NCBI GenBank assembly: GCA_051453625.1
Contig: JBOZIK010000001.1
Coordinates: forward strand, 88,204,815 to 88,247,880
DNA: 43,066 nucleotides
Source of the DNA: Welwitschia mirabilis
Lineage: Eukaryota; Gnetophyta; Gnetopsida; Welwitschiales
Reading direction: 5' to 3'
The notes under the pieces are model-generated. The model had not been told where the DNA came from. It did not search any database and worked only from the letters and a program-made list of their open reading frames with translations. Shown here piece by piece: positions 22,190 through 32,469 of this stretch (the stretch's first letter is position 1; every line of letters starts with the position of its first letter). A program made the position numbers and the translations under genes.

Positions 22190-24720
22190 CGAGTATAATT
22201 AACATTTATTAGAGGATTATCCATGCATGCCAGTCCAATTGCTTACCGTTGCTTATTCCTTGGGTAACTAAATGATTTCCTAATTAATAACAATTTATTA
22301 CCTTGTTGGAACATTAAAAAGTATAGTCAATGAATCATAAACACAAAGGAACAATAAAAAATTAAAGGATAAGTTCAATGCCATAATGGTATCATTGCTA
22401 ACATCCCTAGAAACTTTAGAATTGACATTATATATACAATGTCAATGTTGAGTTTTTTAAAATTCATCAAGCATCATTCTAGTTACAGAGCGTTAGAATT
22501 AACATTGTACATTCAATGTTGCATAAAAAGGTTGAATACTCATGTGGCATACTTATAATAAATGAGACATGTATAATAAAATCAAATTTTGTTTCATTAC
22601 CAGTTCAACCATAGCATGAAATCACTGTGTAAAAAAATAAAAACACCACACAAAGTTACTAGAAATTACCAGATCCTTCTTGGATTGAACGGACGGACTT
22701 CCAACCATGCCTTGGCTTCATCGACTCCACTAGGAGTGGGTATGATCTATCATGCCTTTTTTTAAGAGCATCTAATGTCTCTCAGTTGCAATTATTCCGT
22801 TTAAGTAGACGCATCTTAGATGAAAATAGGGTTTGTTCAACATACTAACGTTCGTCTCATAATCAATTTCTTTTTTTCCCCATAAGCTTCATGCTTATTT
22901 TCTTTGCTTCATTGGTGTTATATTCACAGTTAAATTTTCATACCTTGTATCTATTTCCTTATTTCCTCTATGTTTTATTCTAAGTAATTAGTATTTAGTT
23001 TTGCACATTTGCATTTGATGTAGTGGCACTAAGTTTCTATCACCTATAGCATTTGTTCAAAATTAATTTTTAAGTCACTAAAAAGGACCTTTGAATACGT
23101 TTTTGGAAGAGCTTTTCTTATCCTTCTTTTTTTCCACACACTATATCTTCTCAAACATATTTATCTTCTTAAAACTATGCTTAACTATGCATTGTAAAAA
23201 GTTTTTTGCTATAGATGAAAACACCATCCTTTTTAGAAAGGGTCGAGGGCGTAATCAAACCTGGGATAAAGCAATAGTAATACAAGAATGTTTCACACAA
23301 GGAACCCTTTACCTCTCAATCTACACATAAGAAAAGAAGCACGATAGAGTAACAAAGTTAAAAAACAAATATAGGACTCTCTAGTAAAAACAACAGTAGA
23401 ANNNNNNNNNNNNNNNNNNNNNNNNNNNNNNNNNNNNNNNNNNNNNNNNNNNNNNNNNNNNNNNNNNNNNNNNNNNNNNNNNNNNNNNNNNNNNNNNNNN
23501 NTGAGTATAATTAACAGTTGTTAGAGGACTGTGCATGCACGTCAATCCAATCACTCACTGTTGCTTATTCCTTTTGTAACTAAATGACTTTCTAATTAAT
23601 AATAATTGATTTCAATTTATTACCTTGTTGAAACATTAAAAGGTATAGTCAATGAATCATAAACACAAAGGAACAATAAAACATTAAAAGATAAGTTCAA
23701 TGCCATAATGGTATCATTGCTAACATTCCTAGAAACTTTAGAATTGACATTATATATACAATGTCAATGCTGAGTTTTTTAAAATTCATTAAGCATCATT
23801 CTAGTTACAGAGCATTAGAATTGACATTATACATTCAATGTTGCATAAAAAGGTTGAATCCTCATGTGGCACACTTATAATAAATGAGACATGTATAATA
23901 AAATAAAATTTCGTTTTATTCCCAGTTCAACCATAACATGAACTCACTGTGTGAAAAATAAAAACACCACGTGAAGTTACTAGAAATTACTAGAACCTTC
24001 TTGAATTGAACGGACGGACTTCCAACCACGCCTTGGCTTCATCGACCTCACTAGGAGTGGGTATGGTCTGTCATGCTTTTTTTAAGAGCATCTAATGTCT
24101 CTTAGTTTAAATTATTCCTTTTAAGTAGATGCATCTTAGGTGAAAATAGGATTTATTCAACATACTAACTTTCATCTCACAATCAATTTCTTTTTTCTCC
24201 ACAAGCTTCATGCTTATTTTCTTTGCTTCATGGGTTTTATATTCACAGTTAAATTTTCATACCTCGTATCTATTTCCTTATTTCTTCTATGTTTTATTCT
24301 AAGTACTTAGTATTTATTTTTGTGCATTTGCATTTGATGTAGTGGCACTAAGTTTCTATCACCTATAGCATTTGTTTAAAATTAATTTTTATGTCACTAA
24401 AAAGGACTTTTGAACACATTTTCAGAAGAGCTTTCCTTGTCCTTCTCTTTTTCCACATATTATATCTTCTCAAATATATTTCTCTTCTTAAAACTATGCT
24501 TAACTATGCATTGTAAAAAAATTTTTACTACAAATGAAAACACCATCCTCTGCAGAAAGGGTCGAGGGCATAATCAAACCTAGGATAAAGTAATAGTAAT
24601 ACAAGAATGTTGCACACAAGGAATCATTTACCTCTCAATCTACACAGAAGAAAAGAAGCACGATAGAGTAACAAAGTTAAAAAACAAATATAGGACTCTC
24701 TAGTCAAGACAACAATAGAA
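22190..24720. repeat. duplicated contig ends around a 100-N gap (about 1.2 kb)
   Basis: Left copy 22190-23401 (1212 bases), gap 23402-23501, right copy 23502-24720 (1219 bases). Collinear throughout with small indels and scattered transitions; both boundaries coincide with the gap. Confidence 0.9.
22432..22520. repeat. pair of short palindromes
   Basis: TTGACATT, 8-base loop, AATGTCAA (22432-22455), and 45 bases on AACATTG, 6-base loop, CAATGTT (22501-22520). The first is preserved in the other contig copy (about 23751-23774). Function unknown; possibly a fold in the element's RNA. Confidence 0.5.
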
Positions 24721-25050
24721 ATGAGAATTGCAGAAATGAGAAATTATAGAGGTAATTGAAGAGCATTATACTTTTGTTTCAGAGTTAGAAATTTTGCATA
24801 GATCATGATCTCATCTGACAAAGTAGCAATAAAAAAGACTATTAGATATCCACGACTAGGATTTTATAGAAGAGATAGACATGATGCCTAGATTTTAAAA
24901 TTTGTGGTAAAGTATCTTCTACAAATTAACTAAAATGATATTGTAGAAATTAAATAATTTTATGCAAGTATGGGACTCCATGAAGAATTAAATGATAAAC
25001 TATAAATGGAGATAAGATTAGAGCAATTGTTAATGAAACAAAGGTGCATA

Positions 25051-25330
25051 TTTCATCCTAAGTTATTGCTCATGACGTTGGCCTATCTAACACCAGAATA
25101 CTAGTTAAGGAAGATCACTCACTCAAAAACAAAAATAGAGNNNNNNNNNNNNNNNNNNNNNNNNNNNNNNNNNNNNNNNNNNNNNNNNNNNNNNNNNNNN
25201 NNNNNNNNNNNNNNNNNNNNNNNNNNNNNNNNNNNNNNNNTTTCACCCCAAATTATTGATCATGACATTGACTTATCTAAAACCAGAATACTAGTTAAGG
25301 AATATCAATCACTTAAAAACAAAAATAGAG
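25051..25330. repeat. duplicated contig ends around a 100-N gap (90 bp)
   Basis: Left copy 25051-25140, gap 25141-25240, right copy 25241-25330; equal length, about ten differences, boundaries at the gap. Confidence 0.88.
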
Positions 25331-25572
25331 TGATCAACAAAGTTAAGAAAATAGAAATCACTAAAAAATAGGCAATGATTGGACTAGGGGGTTTCAAATG
25401 TAACATCCTCACTCTTACCTAGCAAATTATCTTACAATGTTTGATAAGAAAAGTTTTAAGGTTTTACATCACTTTTTAGCTACAATATATCATATTAAGT
25501 TTTTCTTAAATATAGAGGCTCAATGGAATGTATAACTCCCTTATTTTATCTTCATGAAAATAAAATGATTTC

Positions 25573-26186
25573 TATTATCAAAGAAATAAAATGAACTGCC
25601 CTTTTCTTGTTTATTAAATAGAATCTTTTGAGAATAGAATGTCCCTCTTGGGGATGTCAAGACACGCATTGATGCAGTGGTGCTTAACAATAGTTCACTA
25701 AACTCCTTTAACCTTATAACCAATAAATTTAAAAAGATAAAACAATGTGTTCCAACTAATGTTGCATCATGTACAACATCAGTAAATGTTCGTAATACTA
25801 GAGGTTCACAGAAATAGTTGGAGCAACTANNNNNNNNNNNNNNNNNNNNNNNNNNNNNNNNNNNNNNNNNNNNNNNNNNNNNNNNNNNNNNNNNNNNNNN
25901 NNNNNNNNNNNNNNNNNNNNNNNNNNNNNTATTATCAAAGAAATAAAACCAATTACCATTTTCTTGTTTATTAAATAGAATCTTTTGAGAATGGAATGTT
26001 CCTCTTGGGGATGTCAAGACATGCATTGATGTAGTGGTGCTTGACAATAGTTTACTAAACTCATTTAACCTTATAACCAATAAATTTAAAAAGCTAAAAC
26101 AATGTGTTCCAACTAATGTTGCATCATGTACAACATCAGTAAATGTTCCTAATACTAGAGGTTCACAGAAATAGTTGGAGCAACTA
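25573..26186. repeat. duplicated contig ends around a 100-N gap (257 bp)
   Basis: Left copy 25573-25829, gap 25830-25929, right copy 25930-26186; both 257 bases, boundaries at the gap. The 216-codon minus-strand frame across this place is an artefact of reading the same sequence twice through N. Confidence 0.9.
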
Positions 26187-26359
26187 TTCATTAAGATAGA
26201 GGAGTTAACAAAGGAGTTGGAGTAGGTAAAATATGATCTAACAGAAGAAATCAGTCAAATCAAGAATGCACTCAGCAAACAAAATATGATCTTAGAAGTA
26301 GTGACACAAAAAGTAGGGCTTCAAGGCTTAATAGGATAACCTGCAGTGCCTAGATCATC

Positions 26360-26647
26360 AAGCAGGAGGACCCTTGAAGAAGAATTAGATGATATTGATT
26401 TTCAAATTTAGTTTTCCTTTAAGTCAAAAAATTTTTATATTATTTACTACTATNNNNNNNNNNNNNNNNNNNNNNNNNNNNNNNNNNNNNNNNNNNNNNN
26501 NNNNNNNNNNNNNNNNNNNNNNNNNNNNNNNNNNNNNNNNNNNNNNNNNNNNNAAGCAAGAGGACCCTTGAAAAAGAAATAGATGATATTAATTTTTAAC
26601 TTTAGTTTTCCTTTAAGAAAAAACATTTTTATATTGTTTACTACTAT
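26360..26647. repeat. duplicated contig ends around a 100-N gap (94 bp)
   Basis: Left copy 26360-26453, gap 26454-26553, right copy 26554-26647; both 94 bases with few differences, boundaries at the gap. Confidence 0.88.
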
Positions 26648-26986
26648 CTTGATGTTTCTTTCAATTATTATACATGATTCTTAGATTATGTTATTAAACT
26701 TAGTAATAGTATATCATACTAGCAAGTACTTTTGTTTCAGAAATTAGCTGTATTTAAGTGGTTATGAACATATGCATGTATTACTAGTTATTTTTAATCA
26801 AATAGTTATTACTACAAATCTATGTTACTGTTAAATCATAACTAAAACATATTTTCACATTAATTTTTAGGATAGTCTTAGTCATGATCTTGCTTTAGTC
26901 ACATTCTTGTGAATAGGGACTAGAAATATTTCTGGTACCATTCAATTATTAATTTGACTTTTTGATAGTAACTATTAAATAATTTA

Positions 26987-26995
26987 GCTGGGGAA
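26987..26995 (+). other. purine tract before the 3' LTR of E1
   Basis: gctggggaa lies directly before the TGGTAT start of the right LTR, where the plus-strand primer (polypurine tract) of LTR elements is located. It is short and interrupted, as expected after decay. Confidence 0.45.
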
Positions 26996-27969
26996 TGGTA
27001 TAACAACACAATAAGGGAAGTTTTTATCATTGTTTTATGATTTAATAGTCTTTGAAATTGATTATTAATATTCAGGTTATGATATTATAAAATGATACTA
27101 TGTAATGAACTGATTGATGGCATTTTATAATGCACAAGAGGTTTAAAAAGAGGAAGGAAAATAGTAGTAGAAGCAAAGGATAGGAAGTATTTAACTTAGA
27201 AGAAAAATCATAGCTTCCTGTTAGAAGTGTCATATTTACCTTTATTAACCTCCATAGAACAAACATTGTATAAGATGAATGTTAATCACATATACAATAC
27301 TCCTATACAATAATTCTATTGAATAGTTAAATTGTTTGGAGTTAAGTCTGAATGTCAATTAATAAACCAATAGAACAAACCAAGTTCTATGCTGAATCAT
27401 TAGAAGTTTTCTCCCTTATTTTCTTAAGTGTTAGAAGGTTTAAAGGAAGAGAGGAATGTATCTTGCAAAGCTACTTCTTTTGTGACAATGAAAAAAAAAA
27501 GTGGTTTTTAAGTTCCTTCTGGTTTGGAATGTGATTTCTTATTTGGCTATCATTATTTTTGGAATATTTCTAAGATGCTCTTAAGATATTAAAATTCCAA
27601 TCATAGTTGTTTTATCTTTATCATAAACCTTGCAATAGGTAGAAGAAAAATTCGTTTATGAAATTTTCATGGACTTCACTCGCTAAGACTGAATTCATTT
27701 TCATGGGTAGGATTTTGGTAATTGAAGTGTGAGCTTAGATAGGAGCTTACTTCGCTATAAAGAGAATGGATCTGCATATTACATTTCCTTTTGCTTTTAG
27801 ATAGTATTTTTAGTATTCGTTTAATAGTTCTCTTGATACTTTAAAATCTGAAATTACTTACTTCTTGTTCAATTTCTGAATTAGTTTTCTTTTAATACAT
27901 TCAAATAAAGGATTTAACAATTGCTAACTGTGAATCTCCATGAATTGAATTAGGTTGCAAAAGAAATCT
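26996..27969 (+). repeat. 3' LTR of E1
   Basis: About 975 bp, direct repeat of 12637-13629, starting TGGTAT. TATA box at 27756 and AATAAA at 27904 match positions in the left LTR. A 64-codon minus-strand frame (27072-27266) matches 12716-12910 in the left LTR. The end is placed before TTCAT; a canonical CA end at 27973 is also possible. Confidence 0.85.
27756..27763 (+). promoter_or_regulatory. TATA box of the 3' LTR
   Basis: TATAAAGA in the context cgctataaagagaatgg, collinear with 13392-13399. Confidence 0.5.
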
Positions 27970-27974
27970 TTCAT
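27970..27974. repeat. right target-site duplication of E1 (TTCAT)
   Basis: Matches 12632-12636. Using this 5-mer as the duplicated target restores an uninterrupted frame of the E2 protease across the insertion point. Confidence 0.65.
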
Positions 27975-28251
27975 AGGGTATCTTAGTTAAATGATTAGAA
28001 AGTTACTAAGTTATTCTTAGTTTCTTTAGTTCTTATAATCTAAGTTCTTTACATAATGAATACTGAATTAGATTCACACTAGCTTTGAAATGTAACAATG
28101 CTTTATCTATTATTTTATTATCTATAAAACATGAAATAGTTAGAGAACTTATGTTTCTAAAATTTAGTGGAACCTTTTTTGACCTATGAAACTTAATTAT
28201 TAATCTAGAAAAGCATTTTTCTTTACATTCATCTTTCTTTTCACAATGCAC
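27975..28251 (-). pseudogene. N-terminal half of E2 aspartic protease, split by E1
   Basis: From 28251 down the minus strand is open for 72 codons and fits the Athila-type pre-protease and active-site region: KKVPLNFRNISSLTISCFI (family: PPKLKDPGSFTIPCxI), then ALLHFKASVNLIQYSL (family: ALxDLGASINLMPxSI), then CKELRL. The catalytic Asp-Leu-Gly is His-Phe-Lys, so it is dead. After one stop it continues ELKKLRIT and LSNHLTKIPY and is cut by the E1 LTR. The gene resumes at 12631. Confidence 0.8.
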
Positions 28252-29339
28252 ATATCTTTAAGGAATATTGTAGATGAAGCCATTAGTTTAATAGGATCTA
28301 AGAGAGGAATATTAAATTTGAATTTCTTAAATATTTTTAAATGTTATTCATTAAGCTATTCCTTTCTTAGAGATGTCAAATTTCTAGGACAGGTGGCTTT
28401 CTTAAGCCCTTAATGTTTATTTCTTTATATATTACCTTCATCAAATCTTTAAAATCAGATGTAAAGGAGTTGTCTCTTGTTGGTTGAACATTTTTATTTA
28501 CTTAAGTGTCACTTCTAAGTGAGATAACATTGATTCCTCTAAATTCTTCTTATACTTTAGACCTATTAACTCCTTTTAGGTTAGAAACAAGTCGAGATAT
28601 GAGCTTACCTTTTCCTCTTTGGTTAATTAAAGATAAGATATAGGATTTAGTTTGAAAAAGCTGATTCACCCTTTATTCTAAACATTAAGAGTTTGGAATT
28701 TAGATTATTGTTTATATCTTATTTATTATTATTTACTATTTAAGCTTCAAAAAATTATTTTATAAGATCTTATAATGGTTTACTCTAAGGTGGGCTGGGT
28801 CTTTATATAGTGGAGGATTCATTTTCCTAGGAATTTTCAAGAAATCTAAGGTGATTTTTTGATTTCAACTTTTATAAATATACATATAAAAATAATGATA
28901 ATTGTTTTTGTTATTATTCTAGAAAGGATCTCCTAGAATGTATTCTACCCATTTGTTTAGCTGCTATGTCTTTATCAATAGAAATAGAGTCATATTTATT
29001 CATTTCATATTCATCATTAAGTACATATACAACATATAAAAACTCCACTAGCCTTATGTGGTTTAGATAATTTAAGTTTCTCTAAACATTTGGCTATGGT
29101 TTCTAGTTTTCCATTTATATTTATTCATATAATTTATATATTCTTTGTCCTATGGATTTATGATATGGTTGAGTTTGTTTAACTAAATCTTTAACTTTTG
29201 ATGGTTTCTTATAGTTTTTGAAATGTTTAGCTATTCTTTCTAAAGTTTCCTAATCTTCTTCTAGTTCTTAAAATGAGAAAGTTCTATCATGTCATCATTT
29301 TCTAGCTTCCTATTTTGTGATGTCAATTCTTTATACATT
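28252..29339 (-). other. E2 gag-protease spacer, decayed
   Basis: Minus-strand short open runs without a recognisable domain. No zinc knuckle could be found, which may mean decay or that the E2 type lacks one. Confidence 0.4.
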
Positions 29340-29900
29340 TTATTCTTCTACAAGCTTTAAAACCATGTTGGAGGAATTTCATTAATAAATATTTAAAATC
29401 TTTAAATATTTTATGAAAACGCTCTTATCATTAAAAGTATATAATTTTACATTTTAATGCATTAGTTCTGTATGGTGGAAAATATGTTTTTAAGAATTCT
29501 TTCTTTATGACTTAACTAAAACTACTTTTAAGGTATGTATTCATGCTTTAGAGTTTTTCTTTTGAGAAAAAAGGAAATAGATTTATTCTAGTTACATCTT
29601 TTTGGTCTCTTATCATTAATATAATGGCTTCAAATTCATGTATGTATTCATAGGTATCTTCAAAATCAAGGCCATGAAATTTTAGATAATAAATTGATGA
29701 TAGCTACTTTTATTTCCATATAATTTATATGATAAGGAAAAATAGTATCTTTAAACACTAAGTTACATAAAGGTTTTAATGTTCTTCTAGGTAAATCTAG
29801 ATAATATGATTTCTATGAGTGTTAAACATGATTAAATCTATTAGATGGGTCTCCAAATAGGCCAGAGTATTACTTATTTAACATGTTGGTTTAGAGTAAT
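29340..29900 (-). pseudogene. gag: E2 gag core remnant
   Basis: Minus strand from about 29760 down: LLSKFHGLDFEDTYEYIHEF, EAIILMIRDQKDV, RINLFPFFSKEKL, FLKTYFPPYRTNALK, ERFHKIFKDFKYLL and QHGFKACRR. These match in order the Athila-type gag core (FHGLxxEDPYxHLxEF ... RLxLFPFSLxxKA ... FLxKFFPxxKT ... AWERFKDLLxxCPHHG). Upstream words up to 29900 (THRNHII, LEEH) fit the N-terminal region more weakly. Stops and frameshifts occur throughout. Confidence 0.78.
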
Positions 29901-30533
29901 TTCTATCAAAATTATTTGAAAGTGATTTGAGTTCTACCTATTTCTTATCAAATTCTCTATGGGGTTGGCTAGTAGCTTTTCGAATCTAATGATGCATAAG
30001 AGGTTAAGATAGATAGAAATATTTTTAAAACAACATGCTAATGAAATATGATGAAAAAATAAAAAGATATAACAATGAACTTCCTTAAAAAGGGACAGTC
30101 ACACTAGCTAGAAGAAAAAATTTTCATAATGAAAAATATAATAGAATATAGATTTAAGATATTTTGCATAGGGTGAATGATAGAAAATTTATTAAAATTT
30201 AAAATTTTACATAGCAGAGCCCAAATTAACCTACTAATAACAATTCATTAGTATACAGAGATCTATAAATTTTAATAAATAATAAATCCCTCACCTCTTT
30301 ATGCTTAGTAATAGCAAAAACAAGGTAAAGTCCACCTAGATAGAATTGATTTTGAAAATAGCTAACATAATATAAATACTCTTTAGGTTTAAGCTTCTAC
30401 ACTTTTAAGTGCTTATAATTCATACATAATAGAAGGTATTTTAGTAACTTTGATAGTAATAAATCCAAAAACAAAAACTAAAAAAATTCAAAAAGGAAAT
30501 GAATTTTCACAAGCCAAGAAGCATCAACTACAA
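29901..30533 (-). other. E2 leader between primer site and gag
   Basis: AT-rich, no domain seen, in the place expected for the untranslated leader and the gag N-terminus of a minus-strand element. Confidence 0.4.
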
Positions 30534-30551
30534 TCCTTGGTAATGGAACCA
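30534..30551 (-). other. primer binding site of E2, tRNA-Asp type, decayed
   Basis: Plus strand reads TCCTTGGTAATGGAACCA; the 3' end of plant tRNA-Asp is TCCCCGGCAACGGCGCCA. 12 of 18 agree and 5 of 6 changes are transitions. It lies on the correct side of LTR copy C for a minus-strand element, with gag further down. Confidence 0.65.
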
Positions 30552-30555
30552 AAAA

Positions 30556-31880
30556 CTTACTAAGCCTTAAAAGTCATTATAATTGTAACCTTTAAATGCT
30601 ATGTCTTAGCTATACATGTACAAGTATCTATATTGAATTTATACAACTAGGATATTCTATTATAGTATAGGAAACCCTAATTGTCATTTTCTTTCAAGGA
30701 TTATAAGGGAATTTTAAAGCTCATAAAGGGCTAGGTTATTTAGAAAAGTTTGATTAAGGTTTAAATAGTATGTTTTGGAAAAAGTGTGAAAAATATAGAT
30801 ATTGGAAAATTTCTTCTTTTAGGAATCAAGAATGATTGTTATTATGTTCAACGTAAAATAATTACATAAATAAGTGATTAACTACTGACTATAAACTTCA
30901 AATGACATAAATAAAATATATTTATAGATGATTTAATCTCAAAATGAACTATAGGAAGAACTAGCATAGCATGAAAGATGTGATGAACTCTAACACATTA
31001 ATCATGTAAAACCTAAAACTAACAATAAAGGAAATAAGTCTAAATGATAAACATGAAAGAACATTTAAATAGACTATTTAATAATTAGTAATATTAATTA
31101 TATTGATCATGGAATAAAACACAAATCCAATCACAACTCAAAGTGCATTTACTAATGATGCAAACATTATAGTAAATAGCAATCTAATATAGAGGTAAAA
31201 ACTTTACCTTGTCAAGGTAAATGTCTTATGACAGGATCATTCCTCCATGCCTAAGGAGTAAGAAGAGAGGCTTAGAACCGCGTTATGAGACAAGATCCTA
31301 TCATTGAGTAAGAAATTTAGATTTGAAAGGACACAATTCAAATGTAGAGTGGACGTATGATTTGAATGTCAAAACATTACCTATCAATCCTAGAGGTAGG
31401 CTTTGCTTGTATAGCCTTAAATCAAGTTGTTGATTATATGGATAAGAACTTGATATATTTAAATTAATAATGATTGGTTACTAATGACTTGCCTTGGGTA
31501 GTAGGATTTATCATTTAGTTCTTATTCTTCTTAAGATCTGTTGGGTACTTTAGATATGAAAGTAACTCTTTCCCTACACAATAAGCTAAATTTAGCAATA
31601 TTTCTTTTAATCATCAACACTTATTATCTAGGGCTTAGTTCTTCTAAGAACGCCTATGGCACTGATGATTTAGATTGTGGTGTCAACCCTTTTAGATAGT
31701 TTAGCTAGTGTAAAGGTTGAACAGCATAAGATCACTTGTCAATAAGATTCTAAGTATCATTTTTTTTACTAGTATTTTAAAAATTATAAGGATTCAACTT
31801 AATTAATAATAATCCAATGATAAATATATTTATAGCCCTAAAATATGTTATTTATTAAACTTTATGGAGTCAAATATGTA
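30556..31880 (-). repeat. LTR copy C, 5' LTR of E2
   Basis: Starts beside the E2 primer site and is collinear with copies A (2287-3570) and B (5760-6550). The far end at about 31880 is where similarity to copy A fades and is approximate. With primer site, gag and split protease in order it gives E2 a consistent minus-strand structure. Confidence 0.6.
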
Positions 31881-32469
31881 AAAATTCAAGTGTAAACATG
31901 AACTGCTTGCTACATCTATAATATTGAATTTTACCTCTACTTTTCTGTTTATGTAATAATTTATTTAATAATTAAGTTTCAACCCTTTTTTACCATTTAT
32001 ACGCTAGCTTTATAAGAACAACATTCTAAATACTATTAATTTGAGTATGTTATACTGATCCACAATAGTCTTTTAAAATTTTATTAGGAATCACTTTAAT
32101 ATGTTAATTAGAAAAACCTACTGATAAATTACAAAATTTCATATGTATAGATGTGCTTGTGGAAAAGACATATGTACTAATCTTAAAATTCTAAGTTGAA
32201 TTAATTTCTCTATACTTAAAATGTCATAGCCTTCATAACTTCCTTAACATAAGAACTTACCTAACTAGTAATACAAGGAAAATTGTTTGTTTTGCTTGAA
32301 TTATATAATTGGTATAACACTTTGAAAGAATTATATGGCCTCATATACTAATAGAGAATATGCATAAAATTATAAAATGTTTATTGGAGAGATGCAAAAA
32401 GAGGACTGGAAAAACCTAGAGTTAATAACATCAAAATTTTAACATTGCATAAGATAGATGATGTGATTA
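31881..32469. other. AT-rich stretch without recognised gene
   Basis: Nothing recognised apart from the start of a contig-overlap duplication at 32138. Confidence 0.5.

Larger units (their letters stand above)
21601..24879 (+). other. E1 3' spacer, non-coding or unrecognised, mostly a duplicated contig overlap
   Basis: No known domain. It contains a less AT-rich open stretch at 21644-21895 (83 codons, no recognised family), a 48-N gap (22132-22179) and a large overlap duplication (22190-24720). Plant Ty3/gypsy elements of this group often have a long spacer after pol. Confidence 0.5.
24880..26410 (+). pseudogene. third ORF of E1 (ORF3), unidentified, broken
   Basis: Downstream of pol and before the right LTR, the place of env-like ORFs in some Athila-type elements. 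After removing contig duplications an open reading of several hundred codons with a few stops and shifts can be followed: ASMGLHEELNDKL, then ALVIAHDVGL-like (VIAHDVGLSNTRILVKEDHS), AMIGLGGFKCNILTL, VLRFYITF, RLNGMYNSLI, then CVPTNVASCTTSVNV, a charged heptad-like stretch (IKIEELTKELE, YDLTEEISQIKNALSKQN) and SSRRTLEEELDDIDF near 26365-26398. The second half looks like a coiled coil. I see no transmembrane segment. I do not recognise the family. Confidence 0.4.
12637..27969 (+). mobile_element. E1: nested, nearly full-length Ty3/gypsy (Athila/Tat-like) element
   Basis: Order on the plus strand: LTR, tRNA-Asp-type primer site, gag with zinc knuckle, protease, RT, RNase H, integrase zinc finger, long spacer, third ORF, purine tract, LTR. 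RT with an FMDD box, and protease-before-RT with a PLI(L)GR-like region, fit the non-chromovirus Athila/Tat group; which of the two is uncertain. The apparent length of 15.3 kb includes about 4.4 kb of duplicated contig ends and placeholder N, giving a real length near 10.9 kb, usual for this group. All coding parts are broken. The two LTRs differ at roughly 10-20% of positions by eye, so the insertion is old. It sits inside the protease gene of E2. Confidence 0.85.

Noticed and set aside
25541-26191. 216-codon minus-strand frame with an apparent internal protein repeat
   Set aside because: The repeat is the same DNA read twice across a contig-overlap gap. The plus strand of this region reads as the E1 third ORF.
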